Source: Bacillota bacterium (GTDB lineage: Bacteria; Bacillota; UBA994; UBA5500). From it: a stretch of 29,949 nucleotides of DNA. Location of the stretch: assembly GCA_023436245.1 (NCBI GenBank), contig JAEZJZ010000013.1:1-29949 (forward strand), given 5' to 3'. The position numbers and the translations under genes are program-made. This document shows, piece by piece, positions 14,262 to 21,077 of this stretch. Each line of letters opens with the position of its first letter. Within the stretch, counting starts at the first letter, position 1. The notes beneath the pieces were generated by a model, which saw only the letters and a list, made by a program, of their open reading frames with translations, ran no database searches and had not been told where the DNA came from.

Positions 14262-14678
14262 TCATGCGAGCTGATTAGCAGACTCCCGCAGCGACACCTC
14301 TGCCGCATCAACTGCCGGCGGTAGTTGCAGGTGATGTGGCGTAGGTTTGCCTTGCGCGTCAACATGGACAAAGGTGATGAATCCATCTGCCAATACCTCG
14401 GCGCTGTTGTTCCGTACCGTACGGCCATAGACGACAAAGCTAGTGCGACCGGTCTTGACCAGCTTGCTCTCAATGGTGATGATGTCTCCCTTTTCGGCCG
14501 GAGCGCTGAAGCGCAGCCCGTGCATCTTCAGGCAGACGATCGACTCGGGATGGCCGATAGTCCTCGCCCCACAGATAAAGCATGCCTCCACGAACCACTC
14601 TGCCATGCGGCCGGCAAAGAGTGTGCCATGGTGATTGAGATCCTCGGCCTTGACTAGGTGTGCCACTTGTGTCTGCAT
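14262..14678 (-). CDS. Hotdog-fold acyl-CoA thioesterase
   Basis: The 138-residue protein is a single hotdog domain of the YciA/ACOT type. HHGTLFAGRMAEWFVEACFI corresponds to the family's N-H-x-G-x-L-F-(A/G)-G start of the central helix. The helix residue that is Asp in YciA is Glu here (WFVEAC). It continues with HGLRFSAPAEKGDIITIESK and FVVYGR. Such enzymes hydrolyse acyl-CoA thioesters to free acid and CoA; chain-length preference cannot be read. The start is ATG at 14678 with GGAGGG nine bases upstream; longer versions of the frame lack this site. Its stop nearly touches ppa, so the two are probably co-transcribed. An inverted repeat covering the likely promoter (14694-14712) suggests regulation. 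Confidence 0.88.
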   Translation of the reverse strand: MQTQVAHLVKAEDLNHHGTLFAGRMAEWFVEACFICGARTIGHPESIVCLKMHGLRFSAPAEKGDIITIESKLVKTGRTSFVVYGRTVRNNSAEVLADGFITFVHVDAQGKPTPHHLQLPPAVDAAEVSLRESANQLA

Positions 14679-14693
14679 TGCGTGCCCTCCTGG

Positions 14694-14712
14694 ATTGTAT
14701 TCTGTATACAAT
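14694..14712 (-). promoter_or_regulatory. Inverted repeat at the thioesterase-ppa promoter region
   Basis: ATTGTAT-TCTGT-ATACAAT has perfect 7-base arms and a 5-base centre. It lies 16-34 bases upstream of the thioesterase ATG and overlaps -10-like sequences (TATTGT/TATACAG on the minus strand). It resembles operators of the GntR type, but no regulator is identified. Confidence 0.5.
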
Positions 14713-14935
14713 ATACCACATTCAAAGGCCGTACGCACCAAATACTTGCAGGACGATAACCGCATCGCCTGCCGCAAGTCCCCCAATTGTGCTGAGCAAA
14801 ATGGTGGCGGGATGCTGTTCAGCAGTGACATCGGCGACGAAGAGCACAGGATGTGGAACACTGATCGTGGAAGATTAACAAGAGTGGCTTTGGAGGCCAG
14901 AGTGGCAGCTCAGTCCAGAACGAGGAGGGATAGCT

Positions 14936-15904
14936 ATGCTCTATTTGAGTGGAAGGGACATGGATATGGCAGTGACGCCGGCCGAGGTGATGTCAGCCGT
15001 GGAGCGGGCCTTTCGCTTACATGCGAGAGGCGCCTACGAGATGCCTGCTCGCATTCATCTCGATCATCGGGAAAACACTGTCCTCTATATGCCATGTTTT
15101 GTGGAGAGTATCTTTGGGACGAAGATTCTGACCTTGTTTCCGGGCAATGCTGCCAGACAGCGTCCCGTGATCGAAGGGTTGATGTTGCTCAACGATGCCG
15201 AGACGGGCGTGCCGTTGGCCTTGTTGAACGGGGCCAAGCTGACCGCGCTCCGGACGGGAGGTGTGGGAGGTGTGGGGGTGCGCCACACATCGCCCGCTCA
15301 GGCTACCACCATCGGTTTGATCGGGGCCGGGGTGCAGGGGTGGCATCAGCTGATCTTTGCCGCGGCAGCTAGGGACCTGACCCGCATCTCAATCTTTGAC
15401 CTGGATCGCGCTCGTGTGGCTGATTTCGCGCGGAGGTTGCGGCAGACGCTGCCCCAGGTTGAGGTCACGGAGGCCGCCAGCCCGGAGGCTCTCTTGCTTG
15501 CCTCCGAAGTTGTGATCACCACCACCAATGCGACCTCCCCGGTGCTGCCGAACGATGCGGGTTTGTTGCGAGGCAAACACTTCATTGGCATCGGCTCCTA
15601 TAAGCCAGACATGCGCGAGTACCCGGAGGCCGTCTATCGGCTGGTTGAGCGGGTGCTGATCGATACCGAGCACGGACTGCATGAGTCCGGAGATTTGCTG
15701 CTGCCGCTGGCACAAGGCTGGATTCGGTCGGATCAGGCAGAGACTTTTGGCCAGTGGCTGACCAAGGAGCATCGGGCGGAGGCAGAGTCGGAAGAGACAA
15801 CCCTGTTCAAGTGCGTTGGCATGGCCTTGCTCGATTTGGTAGTGGCGGAGCTGGTCTTTCAGCGGGCCCTGGAGCGAGGAGTGGGGCAGCACATAGCGTA
15901 TTAG
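14936..15904 (+). CDS. Ornithine cyclodeaminase/mu-crystallin family protein
   Basis: The 322-residue protein has the family's bilobal layout. The N-terminal substrate domain shows MPARIHLD, GTKILTLFPGN (Lys) and LTALRTGG (Arg), residues that in family members bind the substrate carboxylate. The Rossmann domain shows TIGLIGAGVQGWHQL at about residues 123-137, and IGSYKPDMREYP carries the conserved Asp. The family includes ornithine cyclodeaminase, alanine dehydrogenase, pyrroline-2-carboxylate reductase and ketimine reductase, and the sequence alone does not choose between them. The start is ATG at 14936 with AGGAGGGA six bases upstream. It is a single-gene unit, divergent from the thioesterase operon and closed by a hairpin at 15936-15965. 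Confidence 0.9.
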   Translation: MLYLSGRDMDMAVTPAEVMSAVERAFRLHARGAYEMPARIHLDHRENTVLYMPCFVESIFGTKILTLFPGNAARQRPVIEGLMLLNDAETGVPLALLNGAKLTALRTGGVGGVGVRHTSPAQATTIGLIGAGVQGWHQLIFAAAARDLTRISIFDLDRARVADFARRLRQTLPQVEVTEAASPEALLLASEVVITTTNATSPVLPNDAGLLRGKHFIGIGSYKPDMREYPEAVYRLVERVLIDTEHGLHESGDLLLPLAQGWIRSDQAETFGQWLTKEHRAEAESEETTLFKCVGMALLDLVVAELVFQRALERGVGQHIAY

Positions 15905-15935
15905 GCCCTGGTTGATTCCGGGGGCCGGGTTCAAG

Positions 15936-15965
15936 GGGGCTACACCGCATTAGCAGTGTAGCCCC
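15936..15965. terminator. Hairpin between convergent genes
   Basis: GGGGCTACAC (15936-15945) pairs perfectly with GTGTAGCCCC (15956-15965) across ten bases. It lies between the stop codons of the cyclodeaminase-family gene (+) and the tandem GNAT gene (-). There is no T-run on either side, so it may act on both strands with limited efficiency. Confidence 0.65.
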
Positions 15966-15981
15966 TCAAGCTGAAGCATCT

Positions 15982-16971
15982 CTACCAGATGGCTTCCTCA
16001 GGCCGCGAGGTGTTACCCCAGGCCACTCGTTCATCCACATGGCGCATCACCGAGACTGCAACCGGATGGAAGTGCTTCTCCCAGAAGCGGCTGCCATAGA
16101 GGTTGTGCGTCTCGTAATCGACCGCACAGCGTTTGTACCCGTTTTCCTGCGCCCATTGCACAACTCTGGCCAGCAGTGCCGTCCCTATTCCTTGCTTGCG
16201 CGTGCCCGGGCGCACGAAGGCGCCGCAGATGCTGCAAGTGCCGGGGTCAACGATGATGTCGCTGGCGCCTGGGTGGGAGGGTGTGCTCTCAAAGTAACCG
16301 ACCGGTTCGCCCTGGTCGATGGCAAGCCAGAAATTATGATCTGGTTTGCTCAGCCAATCAGCGAAGTGTTCGCGGTCGTCCAGGCTCAGAAGCGGCATGA
16401 ATAAGGGAGATGTCGGGTAGTAGCGCTGGTGTTCGTGTACTAACGGCAGAAACAGATCGATATCCTCCACGCTTGCCTGCCGGATCTCAATATCCGTGGC
16501 GGCAGGACCCGCGACCAGTTCCAGCTCGCGCACACCATCGCCGCAGATCATGCCAAAGGCAGTGCGGTACCAAGTGTGCTGAGCCATCTCATCGTGGGCG
16601 TAGAGGGTGATTGCGTGGCTGAAGCAGCCGTTCACAACCCACTTCACGGCAATGTGCTGATAGAGTTGCCGGATGAGGGTGAAGCGGTCGTCGGCGTTGG
16701 CTGCGTTGGCCCATTCGGGCACATGCACGCCCCATTGGCTGGAACGGAAACTCGGCACCTTGCGTCCGATGATGAATCCAGACAGTTTGCCCTCGGCATC
16801 AATAGCTGCTGCCCCGGGATAGAGGCTCAGCAGCTGTTGCAGGCGCGGCAAGTAGAAGTGAGCAGTTCTTGATGGCAAGGCGGTGACATGGGCTCTCTCG
16901 CGGGCATGGTCTGCCGCTGCCATACTGGCCGCGGCTTGGAGATGTTGCGGCTGCAAGTCGATGATTTGCAT
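15982..16971 (-). CDS. Tandem GNAT N-acetyltransferase
   Basis: The 329-residue protein has two GNAT folds. The N-terminal half (about residues 1-155) lacks a clear acetyl-CoA loop and looks degenerate. The C-terminal half (about residues 160-315) has GAFVRPGTRKQGIGTALLARVVQWA, with the acetyl-CoA pyrophosphate-binding pattern Q/RxxGxG/A, then YKRCAVDYETHNLYGSRFW. The substrate is unknown; small amines, antibiotics and peptides are all known for the superfamily. The start is ATG at 16971, preceded by AAAGGGGGAG. A 22-codon ORF with a strong ribosome binding site and switchable hairpins lies 97 bases upstream on the same strand, so expression may be controlled by leader translation. Confidence 0.85.
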   Translation of the reverse strand: MQIIDLQPQHLQAAASMAAADHARERAHVTALPSRTAHFYLPRLQQLLSLYPGAAAIDAEGKLSGFIIGRKVPSFRSSQWGVHVPEWANAANADDRFTLIRQLYQHIAVKWVVNGCFSHAITLYAHDEMAQHTWYRTAFGMICGDGVRELELVAGPAATDIEIRQASVEDIDLFLPLVHEHQRYYPTSPLFMPLLSLDDREHFADWLSKPDHNFWLAIDQGEPVGYFESTPSHPGASDIIVDPGTCSICGAFVRPGTRKQGIGTALLARVVQWAQENGYKRCAVDYETHNLYGSRFWEKHFHPVAVSVMRHVDERVAWGNTSRPEEAIW

Positions 16972-17038
16972 GGTTCTCCCCCTTTAGCTTGGCACAGGCT
17001 CGGTCAACAGTGGATCGATGACGGGACCATCTGCCAGC

Positions 17039-17088
17039 GGAGGTCTTCGGCGAAGCTGAGACTGAGGTCTATTGCCCTCGAGACCTCC
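17039..17088 (-). promoter_or_regulatory. Mutually exclusive hairpins upstream of the tandem GNAT gene
   Basis: In the minus-strand RNA, segment 1 GGAGGTCT (17088-17081) is complementary to segment 2 AGACCTC (17070-17064, 7 pairs) and to segment 3 AGACCTCC (17046-17039, 8 pairs). A small CTTCG-G-CGAAG inverted repeat lies between segments 2 and 3 (17055-17045). There is no T-run, so any switch would act on translation or through another mechanism. Confidence 0.5.
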
Positions 17089-17137
17089 GGACGGGATCAA
17101 TGGCTGTCACCGAGATATACTCAGTGCTCATCGTCAT
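17069..17137 (-). CDS. 22-residue upstream leader ORF of the tandem GNAT gene
   Basis: On the minus strand an ATG at 17137 opens 22 codons ending with TAG at 17069. AAGGAG (17151-17146) lies eight bases upstream, which is ideal spacing. The peptide is MTMSTEYISVTAI followed by DPVRRSRGQ. The Arg-Ser-Arg near the end fits the +X+ pattern of macrolide-stalled leaders, though such a pattern can occur by chance. The codons for RRS overlap GGAGGTCT (17088-17081). That segment can pair with AGACCTC next to the stop codon (17070-17064) or with AGACCTCC further on (17046-17039), so the two hairpins exclude each other. The ORF is seen directly; the regulatory role is inferred. Confidence 0.55.
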   Translation of the reverse strand: MTMSTEYISVTAIDPVRRSRGQ

Positions 17138-17324
17138 ACGCGTCACTCCTTAGTCCGAATTCGCAACCCTGGAACTAGCTTACCCTCGCCGCTGCCTGTC
17201 AACAAGGGCATTAAGCACTGGAACAATTCTTTACCCCGAACAGCGACGTCTCTCGGTGGCAAAGGGCAGGCAAGCTTAGCTGCCGTAACAGATCTTGTCG
17301 GTGGAACTCTGAAAAACTACATTG

Positions 17325-17330
17325 TATAAT
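17325..17330 (+). promoter_or_regulatory. -10 element of the rhodanese lipoprotein gene
   Basis: A perfect TATAAT lies 44 bases before the TTG start at 17375, in a very AT-rich stretch (17321-17340). The best -35 at 17-base spacing is TGGAAC (17302-17307), a weak match. Confidence 0.5.
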
Positions 17331-17374
17331 ATAAATATATAGACTAACGGTTGGGCAAATCGGAGGGGATAATC

Positions 17375-17764
17375 TTGCGACTCAGGTTGACTCTGTCATC
17401 TATTGTGGCGCTGACGCTGCTAATTGCCTTGCTGCTGTCTGGATGCTCCCAGCCGGCCGCGGAATACGAGAATGTCTCCGTTATTGCAGCTCTGGAGCTA
17501 ATCGGTGCGGATAAAGTCGTGATCATCGATGTGCGAGAGCCGGAAGAATTTGCTGCCGGCCACATTCCGGGCGCTCAGCTGATTCCCCTGGGGACACTCG
17601 ATGACGAACTGGACAATCTGGACAAGGAGCAGGCGTACTTGCTCGTCTGTCGCAGCGGTAACCGCAGCGGTCAGGCGGCAAAACTGATGACCGATCAGGG
17701 GTTTACCGAGGTGAAGAACCTGCGTGGAGGAATGAACAGCTGGACGGGGGAAGTTGAACGCTAG
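17375..17764 (+). CDS. Rhodanese-domain lipoprotein
   Basis: The 129-residue protein begins with a basic start and a hydrophobic stretch ending in the lipobox LLSGC (cysteine near residue 24), so it should be lipid-anchored outside the membrane. The remainder is a single rhodanese domain: VVIIDVREPEEFAAGHIPGA, LVCRSGNRSGQAA with the catalytic Cys, and NLRGGMNSW. Rhodaneses transfer sulfane sulfur, and an exported one may handle extracellular thiosulfate or persulfides. The start is TTG at 17375, six bases after GGAGGGG (17362-17368). An upstream in-frame TTG at 17351 precedes that site and would spoil the signal peptide start. A perfect bidirectional terminator follows at 17779-17806. Confidence 0.88.
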   Translation: MRLRLTLSSIVALTLLIALLLSGCSQPAAEYENVSVIAALELIGADKVVIIDVREPEEFAAGHIPGAQLIPLGTLDDELDNLDKEQAYLLVCRSGNRSGQAAKLMTDQGFTEVKNLRGGMNSWTGEVER

Positions 17765-17778
17765 AGGATTAGTCAAGT

Positions 17779-17806
17779 AAAGGGGCAGCCGTGGGGCTGC
17801 CCCTTT
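17779..17806. terminator. Bidirectional terminator
   Basis: AAAGGGGCAGCC (17779-17790) pairs perfectly with GGCTGCCCCTTT (17795-17806) across a four-base loop. A/T tails on both sides serve the convergent rhodanese gene (+) and the membrane-protein gene (-). Confidence 0.9.
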
Positions 17807-17818
17807 AGAGTGGTCCGG

Positions 17819-18280
17819 TTAATCCTCGAGGCGGACATCCTCCCGTGCGGTGAACCTGAGGGCGACAACTGGGACAACGGTGGACAGGAAGAAGAGTGCG
17901 AAGATGAGCCACCAGCCAAATGACTCGAAGATGTCCTCGGGCACCATCACGGCATAGCTGATGAATGACAGTTTGAGTACCCACTGCAGAATGTCGAAGG
18001 TGATAGCGTTCGCCTCGTTGCGGGCGGCAGCCAATCGTTCGTCCTGCAGCGAAACGATCATGGGGCGCATTTGCTTTGGGTATTTACGGATCGCCCAGAT
18101 CTTGTACCAGGCCGCCCCGGCCATGGCCAAGGGGATGAAGGAGCTGGCGATCACGGCCCGATTGTTGAAATCGACCTTCAGCACAGTCAAGACGATACCT
18201 ATGCCGAGCAGCAGCACTGCGGCTACTAGGTCAGCGATGATCTCGATTCGTTCTTTGCGGACAACTGACTTGGTTTCCAA
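17819..18280 (-). CDS. Four-helix membrane protein paired with an XRE regulator
   Basis: The 153-residue protein has about four membrane segments: near residues 13-33, 43-59, 95-112 and 120-139. A charged stretch between the second and third pairs runs RKYPKQMRPMIVSLQDERLAAARNEANA. I do not recognise a named family with certainty. Small membrane proteins of this size are often encoded directly after a 60-70 residue XRE regulator in Bacillota, and that is the arrangement here: the regulator's stop is three bases upstream. The start is TTG at 18280 with GGGAGG eight bases upstream. Co-expression with the regulator is almost certain; function is unknown. Confidence 0.75.
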   Translation of the reverse strand: METKSVVRKERIEIIADLVAAVLLLGIGIVLTVLKVDFNNRAVIASSFIPLAMAGAAWYKIWAIRKYPKQMRPMIVSLQDERLAAARNEANAITFDILQWVLKLSFISYAVMVPEDIFESFGWWLIFALFFLSTVVPVVALRFTAREDVRLED

Positions 18281-18283
18281 TTT

Positions 18284-18478
18284 TCATTCCTCCCAGAATA
18301 GATCGTTCAGGGTCTTGCCGAGCGCTCGGCAAATGGCCAGACAGAGGTTGAGGGTTGGGTTATAGTTGCCCGATTCGATCAAACCGATGGTTTGTCTCGT
18401 CACGCCCACTCTTTCGGCGAGCTGCTCCTGAGACAGATCCTGTTCGATGCGGGCGACCTTCATTTTGACGTTTTTCAT
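18284..18478 (-). CDS. Small XRE-family transcriptional regulator
   Basis: The 64-residue protein is almost entirely one Cro/CI-type helix-turn-helix: LSQEQLAERVGVTRQTIGLIESGNYNPTLNLCLAICRALGKTLNDLF. This is the compact single-domain XRE form common in Gram-positive bacteria. The start is ATG at 18478 with GGAGG about eight bases upstream; an earlier in-frame ATG at 18499 lies ahead of that site and overlaps the -10 element. It is transcribed from the promoter at 18498-18527 and shares its operon with the membrane protein. A TGCAA/TTGCA inverted repeat at the promoter is a plausible self-regulatory operator. Confidence 0.92.
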   Translation of the reverse strand: MKNVKMKVARIEQDLSQEQLAERVGVTRQTIGLIESGNYNPTLNLCLAICRALGKTLNDLFWEE

Positions 18479-18497
18479 GCCATCGCCTCCAGTTGGC

Positions 18498-18527
18498 ATT
18501 ATAGCAGGAATAAGCGACTAAATGCAA
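18498..18527 (-). promoter_or_regulatory. Promoter of the XRE/membrane-protein operon
   Basis: On the minus strand TTGCAT (18527-18522), an 18-base spacer and TATAAT (18503-18498) with the extended TGC in front form a strong promoter. A TGCAA/TTGCA inverted repeat (18523-18540, eight-base centre) overlaps the -35 region and could be the regulator's operator. Confidence 0.7.
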
Positions 18528-18633
18528 GATATAAATTGCAAGACGGCATGTATTATTTGCGCTCGTCTTCTGCTTTTCGGCAGGGTGCCAAATCGATGGG
18601 AAGAGAACGCTGCCTTGCTGGCTTCCGCGTGCA

Positions 18634-19647
18634 ATGAGAAGATCGGCATCAGATAATCATTTGGGAGGGATTCACATCGAGGTTGTCATTCGGGCAGAGA
18701 GGCATACTGACTATCACGCCATCGCTACCGTTAACCACCTGGCGTTCGCCGGGGATCGGGGCCTGTTCACACGGGAAGTGCTCCTGGTTGATTCGCTGCG
18801 TCACCGCGCTGAATATGACCCTGACCTGGCGCTGGTGGCCGAGGTGGGCGGTCGCGTAGTCGGTTATGCCCTCTTTTCGCCCTGCCAGTTGTTGATGCGA
18901 GGCGAACCGGTGAAGGCCGTGATCTTGGGGCCACTCTGCATTCATCCGGAGTTTCAGCGGCAGGGGATAGGTGGTCGGTTGCTGCTGGAGGGGCACAAGC
19001 GGGCGGCTGTCAAGGGCGCTGGTCTTTGTCTTCTCTATGGAGAAAAGGATTACTATCCACGGTTTGGCTATTTGAATAGCGCTTTCTCGGGCAGGGGGCT
19101 GTCCCTTGACCGTTCGCTGCTCACCAGCGCCGCTGGCCAGGGGCAGGTGGAGGAGAGACCGCTGACTATTGCGGATGTTCCGCCGATCGTGTCGATGTGG
19201 CAGGCATGGCATGCTGACGAGCCGTTGGCCATGTTTCCCGGCAGCAGTTTGTTGGATTGGCTCAGCCACGCCGAGGGGCTCAGGGCGTCCGCTATCTGGA
19301 GCGCTGATCGGCTGGTTGGCTATCTGCGCTACAGCGTGGCCAAGCCCTGGGCTCCGCTATCCTTCATCGCAGAGGACACTTCGGCTGCAGCGATGATGCT
19401 CAACCACCTCAGCGAGTTGTCTGCCAGCTCTGGCGAGCCCAGGATTCATCTCCCGGTTAACCCGACATCCCCTTTGGTCAAGCAGCGCATTCCTTATGCC
19501 TTCCAGTCCGAAGGGCGGATGAGCGTCTATGCCATGATTAAGGTGCTGGATGCGGGTAATCCGGCAGTGGCCACGTATTGCGAGTACTTGCGGGATGAGA
19601 GCAACCTGGCCGTGCTCAATCTGCCAGCCCAGTTTGAATGGGCCTAG
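18634..19647 (+). CDS. Two-domain GNAT N-acetyltransferase
   Basis: The product is up to 337 residues long. The N-terminal GNAT domain has VILGPLCIHPEFQRQGIGGRLLLEG, with the QRQGIG acetyl-CoA loop, and LLYGEKDYYPRFGY, typical of YhbS-like acetyltransferases. The C-terminal half (about residues 180-325) resembles a second, degenerate GNAT-like fold. The substrate is unknown. The start is unclear. The ATG at 18634 has no ribosome binding site, whereas a strong GGGAGG (18663-18668) lies inside the frame and points to a non-standard start such as ATC at 18676, giving IEVVIRAERHTDYHAI, which is where relatives usually begin. TTG at 18661 overlaps the site. A convergent terminator follows at 19654-19688. 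Confidence 0.87.
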   Translation: MRRSASDNHLGGIHIEVVIRAERHTDYHAIATVNHLAFAGDRGLFTREVLLVDSLRHRAEYDPDLALVAEVGGRVVGYALFSPCQLLMRGEPVKAVILGPLCIHPEFQRQGIGGRLLLEGHKRAAVKGAGLCLLYGEKDYYPRFGYLNSAFSGRGLSLDRSLLTSAAGQGQVEERPLTIADVPPIVSMWQAWHADEPLAMFPGSSLLDWLSHAEGLRASAIWSADRLVGYLRYSVAKPWAPLSFIAEDTSAAAMMLNHLSELSASSGEPRIHLPVNPTSPLVKQRIPYAFQSEGRMSVYAMIKVLDAGNPAVATYCEYLRDESNLAVLNLPAQFEWA

Positions 19648-19653
19648 AAACGA

Positions 19654-19688
19654 AAAGGGAGTGCGCCTGCTCTTGGTGCACTCCCTTT
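19654..19688. terminator. Bidirectional terminator
   Basis: AAAGGGAGTGC (19654-19664) pairs perfectly with GCACTCCCTTT (19678-19688). It lies between the convergent GNAT (+) and tldE (-) genes. Confidence 0.88.
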
Positions 19689-19749
19689 ACTTACTCGGAA
19701 CTAACTGACCTGGCCTGCAGTTCGTGCGGTCGCCACTCGCCATTGATGG

Positions 19750-21075
19750 TTACCTCTCCGTCACCTTTAACCCATCCACCAGCATGGGCGGCACCAGCAA
19801 GGCGCCGGATTCGCCTCCCCCCAGCCAGTTTGCACCGCGGCCGATGGCCGCGATGTTCGCCATGGCTGCGAAGGCATTGCCGGAGAGCATGGTGTTCTTG
19901 ATTCTCCCCACGATGCGGCCGGCCCTGACCAGAAACCCGAGTTGAATGGTGACCGAAAAGTCGCCACCCGGGTTGAATCCCGGAGTGCCTGAGATCTGAT
20001 CGACGATCACGCCGTGATCCATGCAGCTGACTAATTGCTCAAAGCTCATGTCTCCCGGCTGAACCACGACGTTAGAGAAACCGGGTTGCGGTAACGAACT
20101 CAACCTGGCGCCTGAGGTGCGACCGATTCTGCGAGCATGCCCTGTGCTGGCGGATCCGGCCGCGGCCGCAGAGCTGAGGTCATGGGCGAAGGCTCGCACT
20201 ACGCCCGCTTCGATCAAGGGAAAGTGCATAGTGGGCACTCCTTCATCGTCAATGCTGCCGCTGCTTGGGGCCAGGGGTAGAGTGGCGTCATCGGTCACGC
20301 TCAATCGGTCGCTGAACACGTGCTCTCCCAACTTTCCAGCCAAAGGGGAAGTATGATGAAACACATTCCGGCCGCTGAAGGCAGCCAGCAGCGGATCCTT
20401 GATGATGCTGGCGAAGGCCTTGCTGGTGAAGAGCACCGACTGGTAGCCACTGCCCGCCGCTACCACCTCAGGCGCCTCGGTCAATGGGCCGAACAGATTC
20501 CGAGTCAGTCCAGACAAGTCCAGATCGGCCAGTCTTCCGACGCTGACGCTACCGTAGACGTTAAGAATGTCCTGCCCGGCCACCAGTTCCGCCGTGCAGC
20601 TGAGAGCCAGTCGGGTTCGTCGGCTGCTGCCATTGCCGCCACCCGTATTCCGAATGCTCGCCGTTTCTTCCACGAGCGTCGCTTCCGTCTCCACGAGAAA
20701 GTCCGGGTTTTCCCGGCGGATTAACTGCTGCCACTGGTCCGCCAGGGCAATCAGACCCTCGGTCGACAGACTCTCCAACTCGGGATCGGTGTCCAGGCTG
20801 GGAGTGCAGGCGGATGGCCAAGCTAAGTCCACCTTGCGACCCGTCTCCGCTGCCGTCAGTGCAGCCTGCACCAGGGCCGGGACGAGGCCGGGATCGCTGG
20901 TTGCGGCAAAGCCCAGCCGCCCGTCCCTCACCAGGCGCAGCGCCGAGCCGCCGAGGCGGCGCGCCTGGCAATAACGCAGCGTTCCAGCATTGAACCTCGC
21001 AGCCTGATCCCTCGTCTGCAACTGATACAGTTCTGCCTCCACCCTGTCAGGCAGTAGGCCGAATAGATCTGCCAT
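19750..21075 (-). CDS. pmbA: TldE/PmbA, partner subunit of the TldD/TldE metalloprotease
   Basis: The 441-residue protein belongs to the TldD/PmbA family (PF01523). It lacks the HExxxH metal site found in its partner, as expected for the TldE subunit. It shows the family's C-terminal features: DDATLPLAPSSGSIDDEGVP, ISGTPGFNPGGDFSVTIQLGFLV, and IKNTMLSGNAFAAMANIAAIG near the end. With TldD it forms a heterodimeric protease that, in E. coli, matures microcin B17 and degrades the antitoxin CcdA and other unfolded peptides. The start is ATG at 21075, two bases after the tldD stop, with a G-rich ribosome binding site (GGGGGGGCGG) upstream. A longer version starting at 21147 would overlap tldD by 70 bases and is unlikely. 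Confidence 0.92.
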   Translation of the reverse strand: MADLFGLLPDRVEAELYQLQTRDQAARFNAGTLRYCQARRLGGSALRLVRDGRLGFAATSDPGLVPALVQAALTAAETGRKVDLAWPSACTPSLDTDPELESLSTEGLIALADQWQQLIRRENPDFLVETEATLVEETASIRNTGGGNGSSRRTRLALSCTAELVAGQDILNVYGSVSVGRLADLDLSGLTRNLFGPLTEAPEVVAAGSGYQSVLFTSKAFASIIKDPLLAAFSGRNVFHHTSPLAGKLGEHVFSDRLSVTDDATLPLAPSSGSIDDEGVPTMHFPLIEAGVVRAFAHDLSSAAAAGSASTGHARRIGRTSGARLSSLPQPGFSNVVVQPGDMSFEQLVSCMDHGVIVDQISGTPGFNPGGDFSVTIQLGFLVRAGRIVGRIKNTMLSGNAFAAMANIAAIGRGANWLGGGESGALLVPPMLVDGLKVTER

Positions 21076-21077
21076 CG

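Noticed and set aside
14713..14935. Riboswitch or T-box upstream of the cyclodeaminase-family gene
   Set aside because: Only an imperfect ACTTGC/GCAAGT hairpin is visible; no conserved aptamer or T-box sequence can be recognised.
14635..15372. 245-codon + strand frame
   Set aside because: It overlaps the thioesterase 5' end and the cyclodeaminase-family gene in another frame, has no ribosome binding site and is Arg/Cys/Ser-rich as shadows are.
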